Source of the DNA: Halogeometricum sp. S1BR25-6
Lineage (GTDB): Archaea > Halobacteriota > Halobacteria > Halobacteriales > Haloferacaceae
Direction: 5' to 3'
DNA: 64,000 nt
Assembly (NCBI RefSeq): GCF_031624495.1
Contig: NZ_JAMQOP010000001.1
Coordinates: forward strand, 682,001 to 746,000
The notes below the pieces were generated by a model. It was not told the DNA's origin. It was given only the letters and a program-made list of their open reading frames with translations, and searched no databases. The translations under genes and the position numbers were made by a program. Position 1 is the first letter of the stretch. The number at the start of each line of letters is the position of its first letter. Shown here one piece after another: positions 10,566-19,729 of this stretch.

Positions 10566-10906
10566 ACCTCCCCTCCGCGTCGCGGCCGATAAAACGCTGT
10601 GGTCTGTCGGACCGGGGGCCTCCTCGCGGGCGAACGTTCAAATCCGATGACGAGGTCACGCCCGCCGTGACCTGAGAGTCGCCGCGGACGGGCGTGCGGA
10701 GCGCGGCACATCCGTTCGCGGACGCGCCGGTGCCGCCGTGTTCGCCCTTCTGCGCATCCTCGCCGACCGAGCGTCCGCGCGGCCGAAATCGTCTCCCGCC
10801 GGAACGTCCTTGCGCTCTCCGGTCGCCGCCCGAGACCGTGTTGTCTGTTATCATCTATGAAAATCAGCTAGGAAGAATTATCAACTATCTGTTTAAATTG
10901 GAGACG
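10566..10906. promoter_or_regulatory. Divergent mutS / transducer intergenic region
   Basis: This 341 nt gap holds no gene. The last 60 nt before the transducer ATG are strikingly AT-rich for this genome (GAATTATCAACTATC, then TTTAAATT). A TATA-like TTATCA lies about 27 nt before the ATG at 10907, so the transducer transcript may be leaderless. The mutS promoter must lie in the G+C-rich left part, where I see no clear TATA box. Confidence 0.5.
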
Positions 10907-12562
10907 ATGTCGAATTCGTTGCTCACCCGACTCTCGGACGCGCTCTCGGTGGGCGGCGGTGACCCCCGCTCCGACGGCGGAACCGGTACCGACGCCTCGG
11001 GGACCGTCACCGGCGTCGCACGCTCGCTGACCAGCACCCAACTGCTCGAAGGAATCGGCGCCCCGACGTTCGTGCTCGACGCCGAGGGAACCGTCGTCGC
11101 CTGGAACCGGCAGTTAGCGGCGCTCACCGCGGTTCCCGCGTCGGACGCGCTCGGCTCCCGGCACGCCAGCGAGGCGTTCTACCCCGACGGTCGACGGGCG
11201 AAGACGTTGGCGGATAAAGTGCTCGAAGCGCCGACCGACGCCGACGAGGTGTTCGACGTACCGGCTACGGGCGACGGCGGGTTCGAAGACCGGAGCACGA
11301 TGGTCACCGGCGACGGCGTCGAACGGCACATCCGGTTCGTCGCCCGCCCCGTTTTCGAGCGGAGCGAACTCGTCGCGGTGGTGGAGACTATCTACGACCG
11401 CACCGACGTCGTCGCCCGCGAACGGGCGTCGATGCGCCTCGTCGAGGAACTGCTCGCCACCGTCGGCGCCCTCGCGGACGGCGACCTGTCGGCGCGCATC
11501 GAGTTCGAGGGCGACGGGCACCTCCCCGAGACGACGCTCTGCGTCGTTCCGGAGTTCAACGCGATGGCGGAGCGCTTCGAACGACTGGCCGACGAGGTGG
11601 ACGAGACGGCGGTCCGCCTCGGCGAGGCCATCGAACGCGCCGCGAACGCGGCGACGCGTATCGACGACAACGTCGCCGACCAGGCGGACCTGCTCGACAG
11701 CGGCGCCGGCGAGATGGAGGACCTCTCGGCCACCATGGAGGAGATAGCCGCCACCTCGGACGAGGTCGCCGCCTCGGCCGCGCAGGCACAGACGGCCGCC
11801 GAGGACGCCCGCGGCGCCGGCGAGTCCGTTCGCGCGGCGACCGACAGCGTCGTCGAAATCTCCGCGGACCTCCTGGATACGGTCGCCGAACTCCAAGAGC
11901 GGATGGAGGCCATCGAAGCGGTCGTCGAGGTCATCGCCGAGGTGGCCGACCGGACGAACCTCCTCGCGTTGAACGCCAACATCGAGGCGGCGCGGGCGGG
12001 CGAGGCGGGGTCGGGGTTCGCCGTCGTCGCCGACGAGGTGAAGCAACTCGCCAACCAGACCCACGAGCACACGGAGGACATCGCGCGGAGCATCGCCGAG
12101 ATACGCGAGCAGGCCGACGAAACCGTCGACGCCTCCGCGCAGTCCCACGAGCAGATTCAGGTCGCCTCGGGGGAGATATCCGACGTGTTGATCGCGCTCG
12201 ACGAGATAGCCGAGGCGACCGGAACGGGCGCCGACGGCATCGCCGAAGTCGCCCGCGCGACGGACGGACAGGCGGAGAACATCGAGGAGGTGACGACGAC
12301 CATCCAGAGCGCCCAGTCGCACGCGTTCGACGCCCGCGACGCGTCGAGCGAGATAACGGACGCCACGGCCGACCAGACGGTGGCGCTCGGCGAACTCACC
12401 GACCGGGTCGCGCGCCTCTGCGGGGGCGACGTGTCGGCCTCGTTCGACGCCGAGGCGTTCGGCGCCGAAACGTTCGATGCGGACGCCCCCGGCCCCGGCG
12501 CTCGGTCGGACCTCGAAGCGCCTGCGCGGTCCGAGGCGACCCGACCGACCGGCGGCGACTGA
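10907..12562 (+). CDS. Soluble methyl-accepting transducer with PAS domain
   Basis: 551 residues from the ATG at 10907; the open frame extends 71 codons upstream, but that part looks like non-coding promoter DNA. Order of parts: a low-complexity Gly/Ser leader; a PAS-like sensor from about residue 35 ([21 protein letters not shown]); a linker helix region; a long coiled coil; and the conserved signalling hairpin near residue 350 ([22 protein letters not shown]). There is no transmembrane segment, so it should sense an intracellular signal and act on CheA/CheW. The ligand is unknown. No che or arl genes lie nearby. Confidence 0.88.
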   Translation: MSNSLLTRLSDALSVGGGDPRSDGGTGTDASGTVTGVARSLTSTQLLEGIGAPTFVLDAEGTVVAWNRQLAALTAVPASDALGSRHASEAFYPDGRRAKTLADKVLEAPTDADEVFDVPATGDGGFEDRSTMVTGDGVERHIRFVARPVFERSELVAVVETIYDRTDVVARERASMRLVEELLATVGALADGDLSARIEFEGDGHLPETTLCVVPEFNAMAERFERLADEVDETAVRLGEAIERAANAATRIDDNVADQADLLDSGAGEMEDLSATMEEIAATSDEVAASAAQAQTAAEDARGAGESVRAATDSVVEISADLLDTVAELQERMEAIEAVVEVIAEVADRTNLLALNANIEAARAGEAGSGFAVVADEVKQLANQTHEHTEDIARSIAEIREQADETVDASAQSHEQIQVASGEISDVLIALDEIAEATGTGADGIAEVARATDGQAENIEEVTTTIQSAQSHAFDARDASSEITDATADQTVALGELTDRVARLCGGDVSASFDAEAFGAETFDADAPGPGARSDLEAPARSEATRPTGGD

Positions 12563-12609
12563 CGGCGGCGGAGAGGCGAAGCCGACGGGTCGAGCGCTCT
12601 TCTCCCGGC

Positions 12610-13419
12610 CTACTCGACCGACACCGCGCAGGCGTCGGTGTACTCGACGCCGTCGAGGGAGTCGATGGGGTCCTCGCCGCAGACCGGACAGTCGGGATTG
12701 CGGCGATAAGGCACCGTCTCGAACGTCATCTCCATCGCGTCGTAGAACAGGAGGCGGCCCGCGAGCGGTTCTCCTTCTCCCAAGACGAGTTTCACCGCCT
12801 CGGTCGCTTGGATACAGCCGAGGGTGCCGGGGAGGACGCCGAGCACGCCCGTCGTCGCGCAGTCGGGGACGGTGCCGGGTTCGGGCGCCTCGGGGAACAG
12901 GCAGCGATAACACGGCCCGTCGGGAACCAGCGTCGTCGCCTGCCCCTCGAAGCGGTAGATTGCGCCGTGGGCCACGGGGATGTCGCGAATCCGGCAGAAG
13001 TCGTTGACGAGAAACCGAGTCGGGAAGTTGTCCGAGGCGTCGACCACGACGTCGTAGTCGCCGAGGATGCCGACGTTCTCCTTACGCAGGCGCGCCTCGT
13101 ACGTGTCGACGTCCACGTCGGGATTGAGGCCGCGGACGTAGTCGGCGGCGCTGTCGACCTTCGGCCGTCCTACGTCGCCGTCGCCGTGCACCACCTGTCG
13201 CTGGAGGTTGCTCCGTTCGACGGCGTCGTCGTCGACGAGTCCGAGGTGGCCGACGCCCGCCGCGGCGAGGTACTCGATGGCGGGCGACCCGAGGCCGCCG
13301 GCGCCGACGACAAGTACCGAGGCGTCAAGCAGTCGCTCCTGTCCCGGCGGCCCCACCTCGTCCATGATGATGTGTCTGGAGTACCGGTCCAGTTGGGTGG
13401 CGTCGAGAGAGAGGCTCAT
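12610..13419 (-). CDS. ubaA: E1-like SAMP-activating enzyme UbaA (ThiF/MoeB family)
   Basis: 269 residues. It has the adenylation nucleotide motif VVGAGGLGSPAIEYLAAAG (about 38-56), the Arg finger region SNLQRQ, and two zinc pairs (CYRC at 170-173, CPVC at 244-247). The candidate catalytic Cys is near 187, in DCATTG. In Haloferax the single E1, UbaA, adenylates ubiquitin-like SAMP proteins. It serves both protein conjugation and sulfur transfer for molybdopterin and tRNA thiolation. The ncsA gene at 29.3 kb encodes a partner of the same tRNA pathway. A rhodanese gene is transcribed divergently 172 nt away and could supply sulfur. Confidence 0.9.
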   Translation of the reverse strand: MSLSLDATQLDRYSRHIIMDEVGPPGQERLLDASVLVVGAGGLGSPAIEYLAAAGVGHLGLVDDDAVERSNLQRQVVHGDGDVGRPKVDSAADYVRGLNPDVDVDTYEARLRKENVGILGDYDVVVDASDNFPTRFLVNDFCRIRDIPVAHGAIYRFEGQATTLVPDGPCYRCLFPEAPEPGTVPDCATTGVLGVLPGTLGCIQATEAVKLVLGEGEPLAGRLLFYDAMEMTFETVPYRRNPDCPVCGEDPIDSLDGVEYTDACAVSVE

Positions 13420-13591
13420 ACCGGACGTTGGTCGCTGGCGCGAATAAACCCGCGCCCGCCGGAAAGATGGTCGGGTTGGTGGCGGGGTTCGGCGGGGAGA
13501 CGGGGGCGTCTTCGCCGCCGTCCCTCACGACGAATCGTGACGAGTAGTCGGAACCGAAGAGCGTTTGCCGCGCGCGACGAAGCCCCGCCAC

Positions 13592-13912
13592 ATGGTGACG
13601 GAAACGACGCCGGAGACGCTCGTGGCGAAACTCGAAGACGACGACGCGGACACCACCGTCGTGGACATCCGCGACCCGTCCTCGTACACCGCCGAACACA
13701 TCGAGGGCTCGGTGAACCTTCCGGCCGACCGTCTTTCCTTGGCGAGCGTCGACTCCGAGTGGAGCGACGACATCGTCGTCGCTTGCTACATCGGACAGAG
13801 TTCCCGTCGGGTCGCATCGATGCTCGACTCCCACCTTGACGCCGACGTGACCAGCCTCCGCGGCGGCTTCGACGCCTGGGACGGTCCCGTCGCGTCCGGA
13901 CACGACGCCTGA
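13592..13912 (+). CDS. Rhodanese-domain sulfurtransferase
   Basis: 106 residues from the ATG at 13592. It is a single rhodanese domain: VVDIRDPSSYTAEHIEGSVNLP at the N-terminal side, the active-site loop CYIGQSS with Cys65, and the closing LRGGFDAW. The family carries persulfide on the Cys. It sits head to head with ubaA, whose pathways need activated sulfur. A role feeding sulfur to UbaA/SAMP reactions is reasonable but is inference from position alone. Confidence 0.87.
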   Translation: MVTETTPETLVAKLEDDDADTTVVDIRDPSSYTAEHIEGSVNLPADRLSLASVDSEWSDDIVVACYIGQSSRRVASMLDSHLDADVTSLRGGFDAWDGPVASGHDA

Positions 13913-13996
13913 CGTTCGGACGCCGGACTCACCGCTTTCTCTGTCACGCTGCTCGAACCCGGACCGGCGAGCGCGCCGCTTTCGCAGTCGACGCCT

Positions 13997-14010
13997 CGAA
14001 AGAAAATAGA
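13997..14010 (-). terminator. T-rich terminator after rpl15e
   Basis: On the minus strand, about 45 nt past the rpl15e stop, the run TCTATTTTCTTTCG occurs. This is the pyrimidine/T-rich form expected for an archaeal terminator after a highly expressed gene. Confidence 0.5.
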
Positions 14011-14053
14011 TGGTTCGTCGCCGGCGTTCCGGCCGTCTCGGGTCGACCGAGGG

Positions 14054-14644
14054 TTACTTGCCGCGGCGACGGCCGCTACCGATGCTGGGGCGCGTGTGCT
14101 CGGCGCCCTTGCCGCGGGCGTTGAGACCGCGGTTGGACGTGCCGGCGTTCGTCAGACCGCGGAAGGCGCGGCCCTTGTGGTCGTCGCTGCAGATCCAGTT
14201 GAGTTCGTCGTCGTTCTGGATGGCCGGGTGCTCGGGGTCGACCATGATCACCTCGTGCCACTTCTGGGAGCCGTCCTCACCGACCCAGTAGGAGTTGAGC
14301 ACGCGCAGGTTCGGATGCTTGCGCGAGGCTCGCTCCTCGGCGATGCGCTGGATGCTCTTGCGGCGACCGATGCGGTTGACGCCCTGCCGCTTCGAGCGTC
14401 GTCCGGCCTTGTGGCGCTGCTTGCGCGCGCCGCCCTTGCGGACGGAGACGCGGGCCACGATGATGCCCTGCTTGGCCTTGTAGCCGAGTTCGCGCGCCTT
14501 GTCGAGGCGCGTCGGGCGGTCGACGCGGACGATGGCGCCCTGGTCGCGCCACTCCTGCTTTCGCTGCCACTGCAGTTCGGCGAGTTTGCCGTCGCCGGGG
14601 TTCTTCCACGCGTCTTTGATGTGGGAATAGAAGCTTCGTGCCAT
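14054..14644 (-). CDS. rpl15e: 50S ribosomal protein L15e
   Basis: 196 residues from the ATG at 14642-14644. It begins MARSFYSHIKDAWKNP and continues with the basic, highly conserved L15e body, including WQRKQEW and KHPNLRVLNSYWVG and ending RGRR-like in GSGRRRGK. L15e is an archaeal/eukaryotic-type large subunit protein with no bacterial orthologue. Its high basicity is exceptional among the acidic products of this window. It is a single gene with a T-rich terminator downstream. Confidence 0.97.
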   Translation of the reverse strand: MARSFYSHIKDAWKNPGDGKLAELQWQRKQEWRDQGAIVRVDRPTRLDKARELGYKAKQGIIVARVSVRKGGARKQRHKAGRRSKRQGVNRIGRRKSIQRIAEERASRKHPNLRVLNSYWVGEDGSQKWHEVIMVDPEHPAIQNDDELNWICSDDHKGRAFRGLTNAGTSNRGLNARGKGAEHTRPSIGSGRRRGK

Positions 14645-14832
14645 AGTTTCACCACGGGCGCTTGCGATTCGGAGGCGCTCTACGTCGACCGCACTCCACA
14701 TGTCGTCCCGAGTGCTCGGGTGCCCGCTGGCGTCCCGTCCGACCAGCGAGTTGTCGACTCTACCGTCGGTTCGCCTTTAACGACTTCGAATCGGCCGACG
14801 CCGTGCCGCGGCGTGACAGTGTCGGGCGTGGG

Positions 14833-15336
14833 TCAGACGTCGAACGGCGGCGGTCCGAGCAGTTCGACGTCCGACTCCGCCACGAACGCGTCGAGGCGGG
14901 CCAGTTCGTCGTCGTCCGGGCCGTCGGCGGGCACCGTCGCCTCCGCGACGCGCGTCCCTACCTCGCGGAACATTGTCTCTCCCGGCGAGACGAACAGCAG
15001 CACCCGAGTGCCGTCGGCCGCGATGCGGAAGGCGTGAGGGACGTTTCGAGGGGCGAAGACGGTGTCGCCCGGACCCGCCGACAGCAGGTCGCCGTCCGCG
15101 AACAGTTCCACCGCGCCGTCGAGGACGTACCAGCACTCGTCCGTCGACCGGTGGACGTGCAGCGGCGTCACCACCCGATTCTCGTCGCCCCGGCGCTCGA
15201 CCACCTCGAACGCCCCACCCGTCTCCTCGCTCGTCGCCTTCCGTAGCGCCAACGCGCCCAGCGCGTGGTACGCCTCCCCCTCGTCCCGTCGCCGGACGAA
15301 CGGCCGCGGCCCGTCTCCGTCTTCCGTGCGTGTCAC
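14833..15336 (-). CDS. Cupin-domain protein
   Basis: 167 residues from a GTG at 15334-15336. I chose it because TTTATCG lies about 25 nt upstream, the spacing of a leaderless haloarchaeal promoter; the longer frame upstream is not conserved-looking. It has a single cupin barrel with the metal-binding first motif PLHVHRSTDECWYVLDG and second motif GPGDTVFAPRNVPHAF. The function within the cupin superfamily cannot be read. Its gene start lies 151 nt from the start of the TrmB-family gene, head to head. Confidence 0.8.
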   Translation of the reverse strand: MTRTEDGDGPRPFVRRRDEGEAYHALGALALRKATSEETGGAFEVVERRGDENRVVTPLHVHRSTDECWYVLDGAVELFADGDLLSAGPGDTVFAPRNVPHAFRIAADGTRVLLFVSPGETMFREVGTRVAEATVPADGPDDDELARLDAFVAESDVELLGPPPFDV

Positions 15337-15487
15337 TCTCTCGCAGTACGCGTTCGAACGATAAAGACCGGTCGGTACCGCGCGCTCGTTCGAGGACGGA
15401 CGAACGCCGAACGCGCGCACACGGGATGGAACACTCTCTCGGCGGGGAGTACGGCAGTATAAGTGACCGTGCTCTGCATGTACCCGC

Positions 15488-16540
15488 ATGGACGACGCGG
15501 CCCTCGTGGACCTACTCGAGCGGTTCGGCTTCTCCGACAAGGAGATAGATACCTACCTCACCGTCCTCGAACTCGGCGAGGCGAAGGCGAGCACCATCGC
15601 GGACGAGGCGGACGTCTCGAAGCGCTACGTCTACAGCATCGCCGAGAAACTCGAAGACCGCGGGTTCGTCGAGGTGAACGACCACGCCGTGCCGACGACC
15701 ATCCGCGCCCGTCCTCCGGCCGACGTCGTCGACTCGCTGTCGTCTGACTTGGACGACATGGGACCGGCCCTCGAAGCGCGCTTCTCCCGCGCGGCCCCGC
15801 GGTCGGAGCGGTTCGAGGTGGTGAAGTCGCGGGTGACCGTCATCAAGCGCGTCTCCGAACTCGTCGCCCGCGGGGAGACGGAGGTGACGCTCGGACTGCC
15901 GTACTCGCTGGTCGAGGAGGTGGCCGACGAACTCCGCGCGGCGGTCGACCGCGGCGTCCTCGTCTTACTCATCGTCACGGGCGTCGGTCCGACCGACGAA
16001 CTCGACCTCTCGGGGCTGGCCTCGGTCGCCCGGGCCTGGGAGGCGCCGATGCCGACGATGCTCACCGTCGACCAGAGCGCCGGCCTCGTCGCGCCGACGG
16101 AGATGGTCACGCGGTCGAACACCGGCGCGCAGGCCATCGTCTTTGCGCAGGAGCAACTCGGTCCGGTACTCGTCGGGTCCTTCCTCGGCAACTACTGGCC
16201 GATGGCCGCCGAGACGTACACCTGCGACCCCGACACCCTGCCGGCGACGTACGACGACTTCCGACACGCGGCGCTGCAGGCGACCATGCAGGTCCGGGCG
16301 GGCCGCGAGGTGGCGGCCCGCGCCGTCGGCCGGTCGACCCACGTCGAGGACGGCCGGACCGAACTGGCGGGCGTCGTCGTCGACATCCGACAGGGCCTCC
16401 TCGAACCGTCGAACAACTCCTTTCCCGTGGAGAACGCGCTCATCGTCGAGACCGAAGACGGAACGTTCAGCGTCGGCGGAAGCGGGGCGTTCATCGAGGA
16501 CTTCGAGGCCGAGACGGTCGAACTCCGGGTCGTCGAGTAA
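15488..16540 (+). CDS. TrmB-family transcriptional regulator
   Basis: 350 residues, the normal length for full TrmB proteins. The N-terminal winged helix (LLERFGFSDKEIDTYLTVLELG, then a recognition-helix region with KRYVYSIAEKLEDRGFV) is followed by a coiled linker. The C-terminal domain resembles the sugar-binding TrmB sensor (GSGAFIEDFEAETVELRVVE at the end). Such proteins control sugar metabolism or transport promoters. This is not certain to be the glycolytic TrmB itself. The nearest downstream genes are an alcohol dehydrogenase remnant and a solute importer, either of which could be or have been a target. Confidence 0.85.
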   Translation: MDDAALVDLLERFGFSDKEIDTYLTVLELGEAKASTIADEADVSKRYVYSIAEKLEDRGFVEVNDHAVPTTIRARPPADVVDSLSSDLDDMGPALEARFSRAAPRSERFEVVKSRVTVIKRVSELVARGETEVTLGLPYSLVEEVADELRAAVDRGVLVLLIVTGVGPTDELDLSGLASVARAWEAPMPTMLTVDQSAGLVAPTEMVTRSNTGAQAIVFAQEQLGPVLVGSFLGNYWPMAAETYTCDPDTLPATYDDFRHAALQATMQVRAGREVAARAVGRSTHVEDGRTELAGVVVDIRQGLLEPSNNSFPVENALIVETEDGTFSVGGSGAFIEDFEAETVELRVVE

Positions 16541-16554
16541 CTCCTTCGAGCGAC

Positions 16555-16807
16555 CGCCATCTCATCGGCGTCCTCGCCGGACAGGCCGGCGACATCGACC
16601 GGTCCGATACTCCCGAAGTCGCCGAACGCCGAGGGCGTGATGGGCGTCGGGAGTCGAGCCATGTTCGACCGGATGCTCGACGCCGTGAACGCGACCGGAA
16701 TGGAACCGGTCGTCGACCGGGTCTTCGACTTCGAGGACGCCCGCGAGGCCTACCGGTACGTCGACCGCGGCGAGCATCGGGGAAAAGTCGCCGTCGGTAT
16801 CGACTGA
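16555..16807 (+). pseudogene. 3' remnant of a zinc-type alcohol dehydrogenase, frameshifted
   Basis: Starting about 15 nt after the TrmB-family stop, one frame reads HLIGVLAGQAGDID. After one extra C at 16600 the next frame continues GPILPKSP, then GVMGVGSRAMFDRMLDA and RVFDFEDAREAYRYVDRG, ending GKVAVGID with a stop at 16805-16807. This is the conserved C-terminal third of the NADP-dependent zinc alcohol dehydrogenase / quinone oxidoreductase family. The N-terminal two thirds are gone, so the piece is both truncated and frameshifted. Confidence 0.75.
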
Positions 16808-17089
16808 GCGGCCGCGCCGACCGCAGTGCCGCCGCGTGCGACCCATCTAGGGTCGGGGGTTCCGCCGACGACGCGGCGGACTCCGAGCCGCGAGACCGCA
16901 CTCTCACCGACCGCACTGCCCGGTCAGTGCACCCCTGAGCGAGGGGACGTTGTACTAACAGCCATAGTTTTTTTCATAGATGAACCTGATTATTAGAGTG
17001 CATCTTTGAAACGGCGCGGGAGACGGCGCCGTCGGTGCCACCGACTCGGACGACTGCGGGAGATTCGGACACCGGACGGAGATACAACA
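16808..17089 (+). promoter_or_regulatory. Upstream region of the solute importer operon
   Basis: No gene is seen. A pocket of AT-rich DNA at about 16960-17005 (CATAGTTTTTTTCATAG, GATTATTAGAG) stands out and probably holds the promoter of the four-gene operon. That would give the GTG start at 17090 a leader of several tens of nucleotides. Confidence 0.45.
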
Positions 17090-18028
17090 GTGACCAGGAC
17101 ACGACGCGCCTTTCTGAAGCGCGGTGGTGCGGCCGCCGGAATCGCTGCGACGGCCGGTTGCACGAGCGTGCTCGGTATCGAGGCGACGAACACGGTGAAG
17201 GTGAGTTCGATGCGCTTCACCGAGGACATCATCCTCGGCTACATGGCGCTGGAATCGCTGCGCGAGAACACCGACCTCACCGCTCTGGACGAGACGGGAC
17301 TCGGCGGCGTCACCATGAACTTCCGCGCCGTCAAGAACGGCGAGGTGACGCTGTACTGGCTGTACTCGGGCGGCGCGTGGGCGACGATACCCCCGAAACA
17401 CGACCGCGTCATCCCCGACGCCGAGGAACTGTATCAGGCGGTGAAACAGGAGTTCGAGCGCGTGTACGACCTCCAGTATCTGAACCGGGCGCCGTTCAAC
17501 AACACGTACGTCCTCATCGCGGACCCCGCGTGGGTCGAGCGAACGGGCGTGCAGACGATGAGCGACTTCGCGCGCTACGTCAGCGAGGGCAACACCGACT
17601 TCACGGTCGTGATGGGTCCCGAGTTCCAACAGCGAGCGGACGGCTGGCCGGGACTGGCGAAACACTACGGCTTCGAGAAGATGCGCGGGAACCTGAACGT
17701 CCGCAACGTCGGGTCGTCGCTCACCTACCAGATCGTCGGCGAGGGCGGCGCCGAGGTCGGCATGGGGTTCAGCACGAACCCGAAAATCCGACAGTACGGG
17801 CTGAAGACGCTCGAAGACGACGAGCGGTTCTTCCCCATCTACAACCCCGCGCCGCTGGTGAACGGCGAGGCGCTGGAGGCGATGCCGGAGATGCGCGAAC
17901 CGCTGAACGCCATCGGGCCGACGCTCGACACCGAGACCATCATGCGGCTCAACGGACTCGTCTCGTTACAGGGACGGGACCCACAGACCGTCGCGCGCGA
18001 GTATCTCCAATCGGAGGGGCTGATCTGA
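17090..18028 (+). CDS. Compatible-solute ABC transporter, substrate-binding lipoprotein (OpuBC/ProX type)
   Basis: 312 residues from a GTG at 17090. This start is fixed by the twin-arginine signal TRTRRAFLKRGGAAAG followed by a lipobox ending AGC, so the protein is probably Tat-exported and lipid-anchored. The rest matches the OpuAC-type binding fold (KVSSMRFTEDIILGYMALE, several Trp and Tyr residues for an aromatic cage, C-terminal VAREYLQSEGLI). It should capture betaine, choline or a related quaternary amine outside the cell. It is the first gene of a tightly packed operon with two permeases and an ATPase. Confidence 0.88.
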   Translation: MTRTRRAFLKRGGAAAGIAATAGCTSVLGIEATNTVKVSSMRFTEDIILGYMALESLRENTDLTALDETGLGGVTMNFRAVKNGEVTLYWLYSGGAWATIPPKHDRVIPDAEELYQAVKQEFERVYDLQYLNRAPFNNTYVLIADPAWVERTGVQTMSDFARYVSEGNTDFTVVMGPEFQQRADGWPGLAKHYGFEKMRGNLNVRNVGSSLTYQIVGEGGAEVGMGFSTNPKIRQYGLKTLEDDERFFPIYNPAPLVNGEALEAMPEMREPLNAIGPTLDTETIMRLNGLVSLQGRDPQTVAREYLQSEGLI

Positions 18029-18029
18029 G

Positions 18030-18740
18030 ATGAGCGCCCTCTCGTTCCTCGGCGAACTCCTCTCGTTCGCCGCGGAGAACGCCGGTCGACTCGCTCGACT
18101 GTCGTACGAGCACGTCGCCATCACCCTCTGGACGCTCGCTATCGCGCTCCCGGTCGCCGTCTCGCTCGGCACGCTCATCAGCTACTACGAGCGGGCCGCG
18201 ACGGTCGTCCTCTGGGTCGCGGGGGTGCTGATGACGATTCCCGCCATCGCCTTCTTCGGCGTCCTCGTCCCGGTCCTCGGTATCGGCAACCCGCCGACCA
18301 TCGCCGCGTTGGTCGCCTACGCGCAGTTGCCGGTCATCCGGAACACCTACATCGGGCTCACCCGGGCCGACGACGCGGCCATCGAGGCCGGAACGGGCCT
18401 CGGGATGAGCCGGCTCGAACGCCTCCGACGCGTCCGACTCCCGGTGGCGCTACCTGTGGTGATGGCCGGAATCAGAAACGCGGTCGTCATCCTCGTCGGC
18501 CTCGCCGCCATCGGCGCGTTCATCGGGGCCGGCGGCCTCGGCGACTTCATCTTCTACGGCATCAGCGCCGGCGACACGGCGATGATCGTCGTCACCACGG
18601 TCGTCCTCTCGGTGCTCGCGCTCGCGTTCGACTACGCGTTCGGGGTGCTAGAGCAGTGGCTCCGACTCCGCAACGGCGAAGAAGTCGACGAAGCGCTCGT
18701 AACTCGGTCACTCACTGCGGTTCACGCACGACTCACATGA
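18030..18740 (+). CDS. Compatible-solute ABC transporter permease (OpuBB type)
   Basis: 236 residues beginning 2 nt after the preceding stop. There are six hydrophobic segments and the inner-membrane coupling motif EAGTGLGMSRLERLRRVRLPVALPV (EAA-loop type), followed by GAFIGAGGLGDFIFYGI. Permeases of this group form the channel together with a second permease, here the fourth gene. The stop overlaps the ATPase start as ATGA. Confidence 0.9.
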   Translation: MSALSFLGELLSFAAENAGRLARLSYEHVAITLWTLAIALPVAVSLGTLISYYERAATVVLWVAGVLMTIPAIAFFGVLVPVLGIGNPPTIAALVAYAQLPVIRNTYIGLTRADDAAIEAGTGLGMSRLERLRRVRLPVALPVVMAGIRNAVVILVGLAAIGAFIGAGGLGDFIFYGISAGDTAMIVVTTVVLSVLALAFDYAFGVLEQWLRLRNGEEVDEALVTRSLTAVHARLT

Positions 18741-19729
18741 TCAGATTCGACGACGTCCACAAGCGGTACAGCGACGGAACCCACGCGGTCCGCGGGCTCG
18801 ACTTCGAGGTCGAGGAGGGGACGACGACCGTCCTCGTCGGCCCCTCCGGGTGCGGGAAGACGACGACGATGAAGCTCGTCAACCGCCTGGAGGAGCCGAC
18901 CGACGGCACCGTCTACTACGACGGCACGGACGTGAGCGAACTCGAAGCGACCGAGCTTCGCCGACAGATCGGCTACGTCATCCAGGACATCGGGCTGTTC
19001 GACCACATGACCGTCGGAGAGAACGTCGCCACCGTGCCCGAACTGAAGGGTTGGGACGAGGAACGAACCGACGAGCGGGTGGACGAACTGCTCGACCTGA
19101 TGGGGCTCCCGCCCGCGGAGTACCGGGACCGACACCCCTCGGAGCTCTCGGGCGGCCAACAGCAGCGCGTCGGCGTCGCCCGGGCGCTCGCGGCCGGCCC
19201 CGACGTCATGCTGATGGACGAGCCGTTCGGCGCGCTCGACCCGATCACCCGCGAGGAACTGCAGGACGAGTTCATCGACATCCAGCGGGAGATAGAGACG
19301 ACCATCATCTTCGTCACCCACGACATCAACGAGGCGCTGAAGATGGGCGACCGGATCGCCATCCTGCGGGAGGGCCAACTCGTCCAGTACGACACGCCGA
19401 CGGCGCTGCTGAACGAACCGAAGACGAAGTTCGTCGAGGAGTTCGTCGGCCCCGACCGGACGCTCAAACGGCTCCGCGTGCTCCGCGTCGAGGAGGTCAT
19501 GCAGCCCGAGGTGCCCGACGAGCACGCCGACGTCGTCGACGCGTTCCGCGGGGACGACGCCGTGATGGCCGACGGCGGCGAAATCGTGCCGGTGTCGCCC
19601 ACCGATAGCGCCCAGGTCGCGCTCTCGCGGTGCATCCAGGCCGACGTCGAGGCGCTGCCCGTCGTCGAGGACGCGTCGGTCGTCGGCGTCGTCACCGAGT
19701 CGGCCATCCGTCAGTCGGAGGGCACATGA
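18737..19729 (+). CDS. Compatible-solute ABC transporter ATPase (OpuBA type)
   Basis: 330 residues from the ATG at 18737, overlapping the permease stop by 4 nt. Walker A is GPSGCGKTT, the signature is LSGGQQQRVGVARALA, Walker B is VMLMDEPFGALD, and the switch His is in FVTHD. After the nucleotide-binding domain comes a C-terminal regulatory piece with one recognisable CBS-like repeat (residues about 285-328, ending VVGVVTESAIRQ). In OpuA-type systems CBS domains gate transport by ionic strength. A shortened regulatory module here is plausible. Confidence 0.92.
   Translation: MIRFDDVHKRYSDGTHAVRGLDFEVEEGTTTVLVGPSGCGKTTTMKLVNRLEEPTDGTVYYDGTDVSELEATELRRQIGYVIQDIGLFDHMTVGENVATVPELKGWDEERTDERVDELLDLMGLPPAEYRDRHPSELSGGQQQRVGVARALAAGPDVMLMDEPFGALDPITREELQDEFIDIQREIETTIIFVTHDINEALKMGDRIAILREGQLVQYDTPTALLNEPKTKFVEEFVGPDRTLKRLRVLRVEEVMQPEVPDEHADVVDAFRGDDAVMADGGEIVPVSPTDSAQVALSRCIQADVEALPVVEDASVVGVVTESAIRQSEGT

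Noticed and set aside
10630-10660. GTTCAAATCC resembling a tRNA T-loop
   Set aside because: No matching T-stem, acceptor stem or anticodon arm around it.
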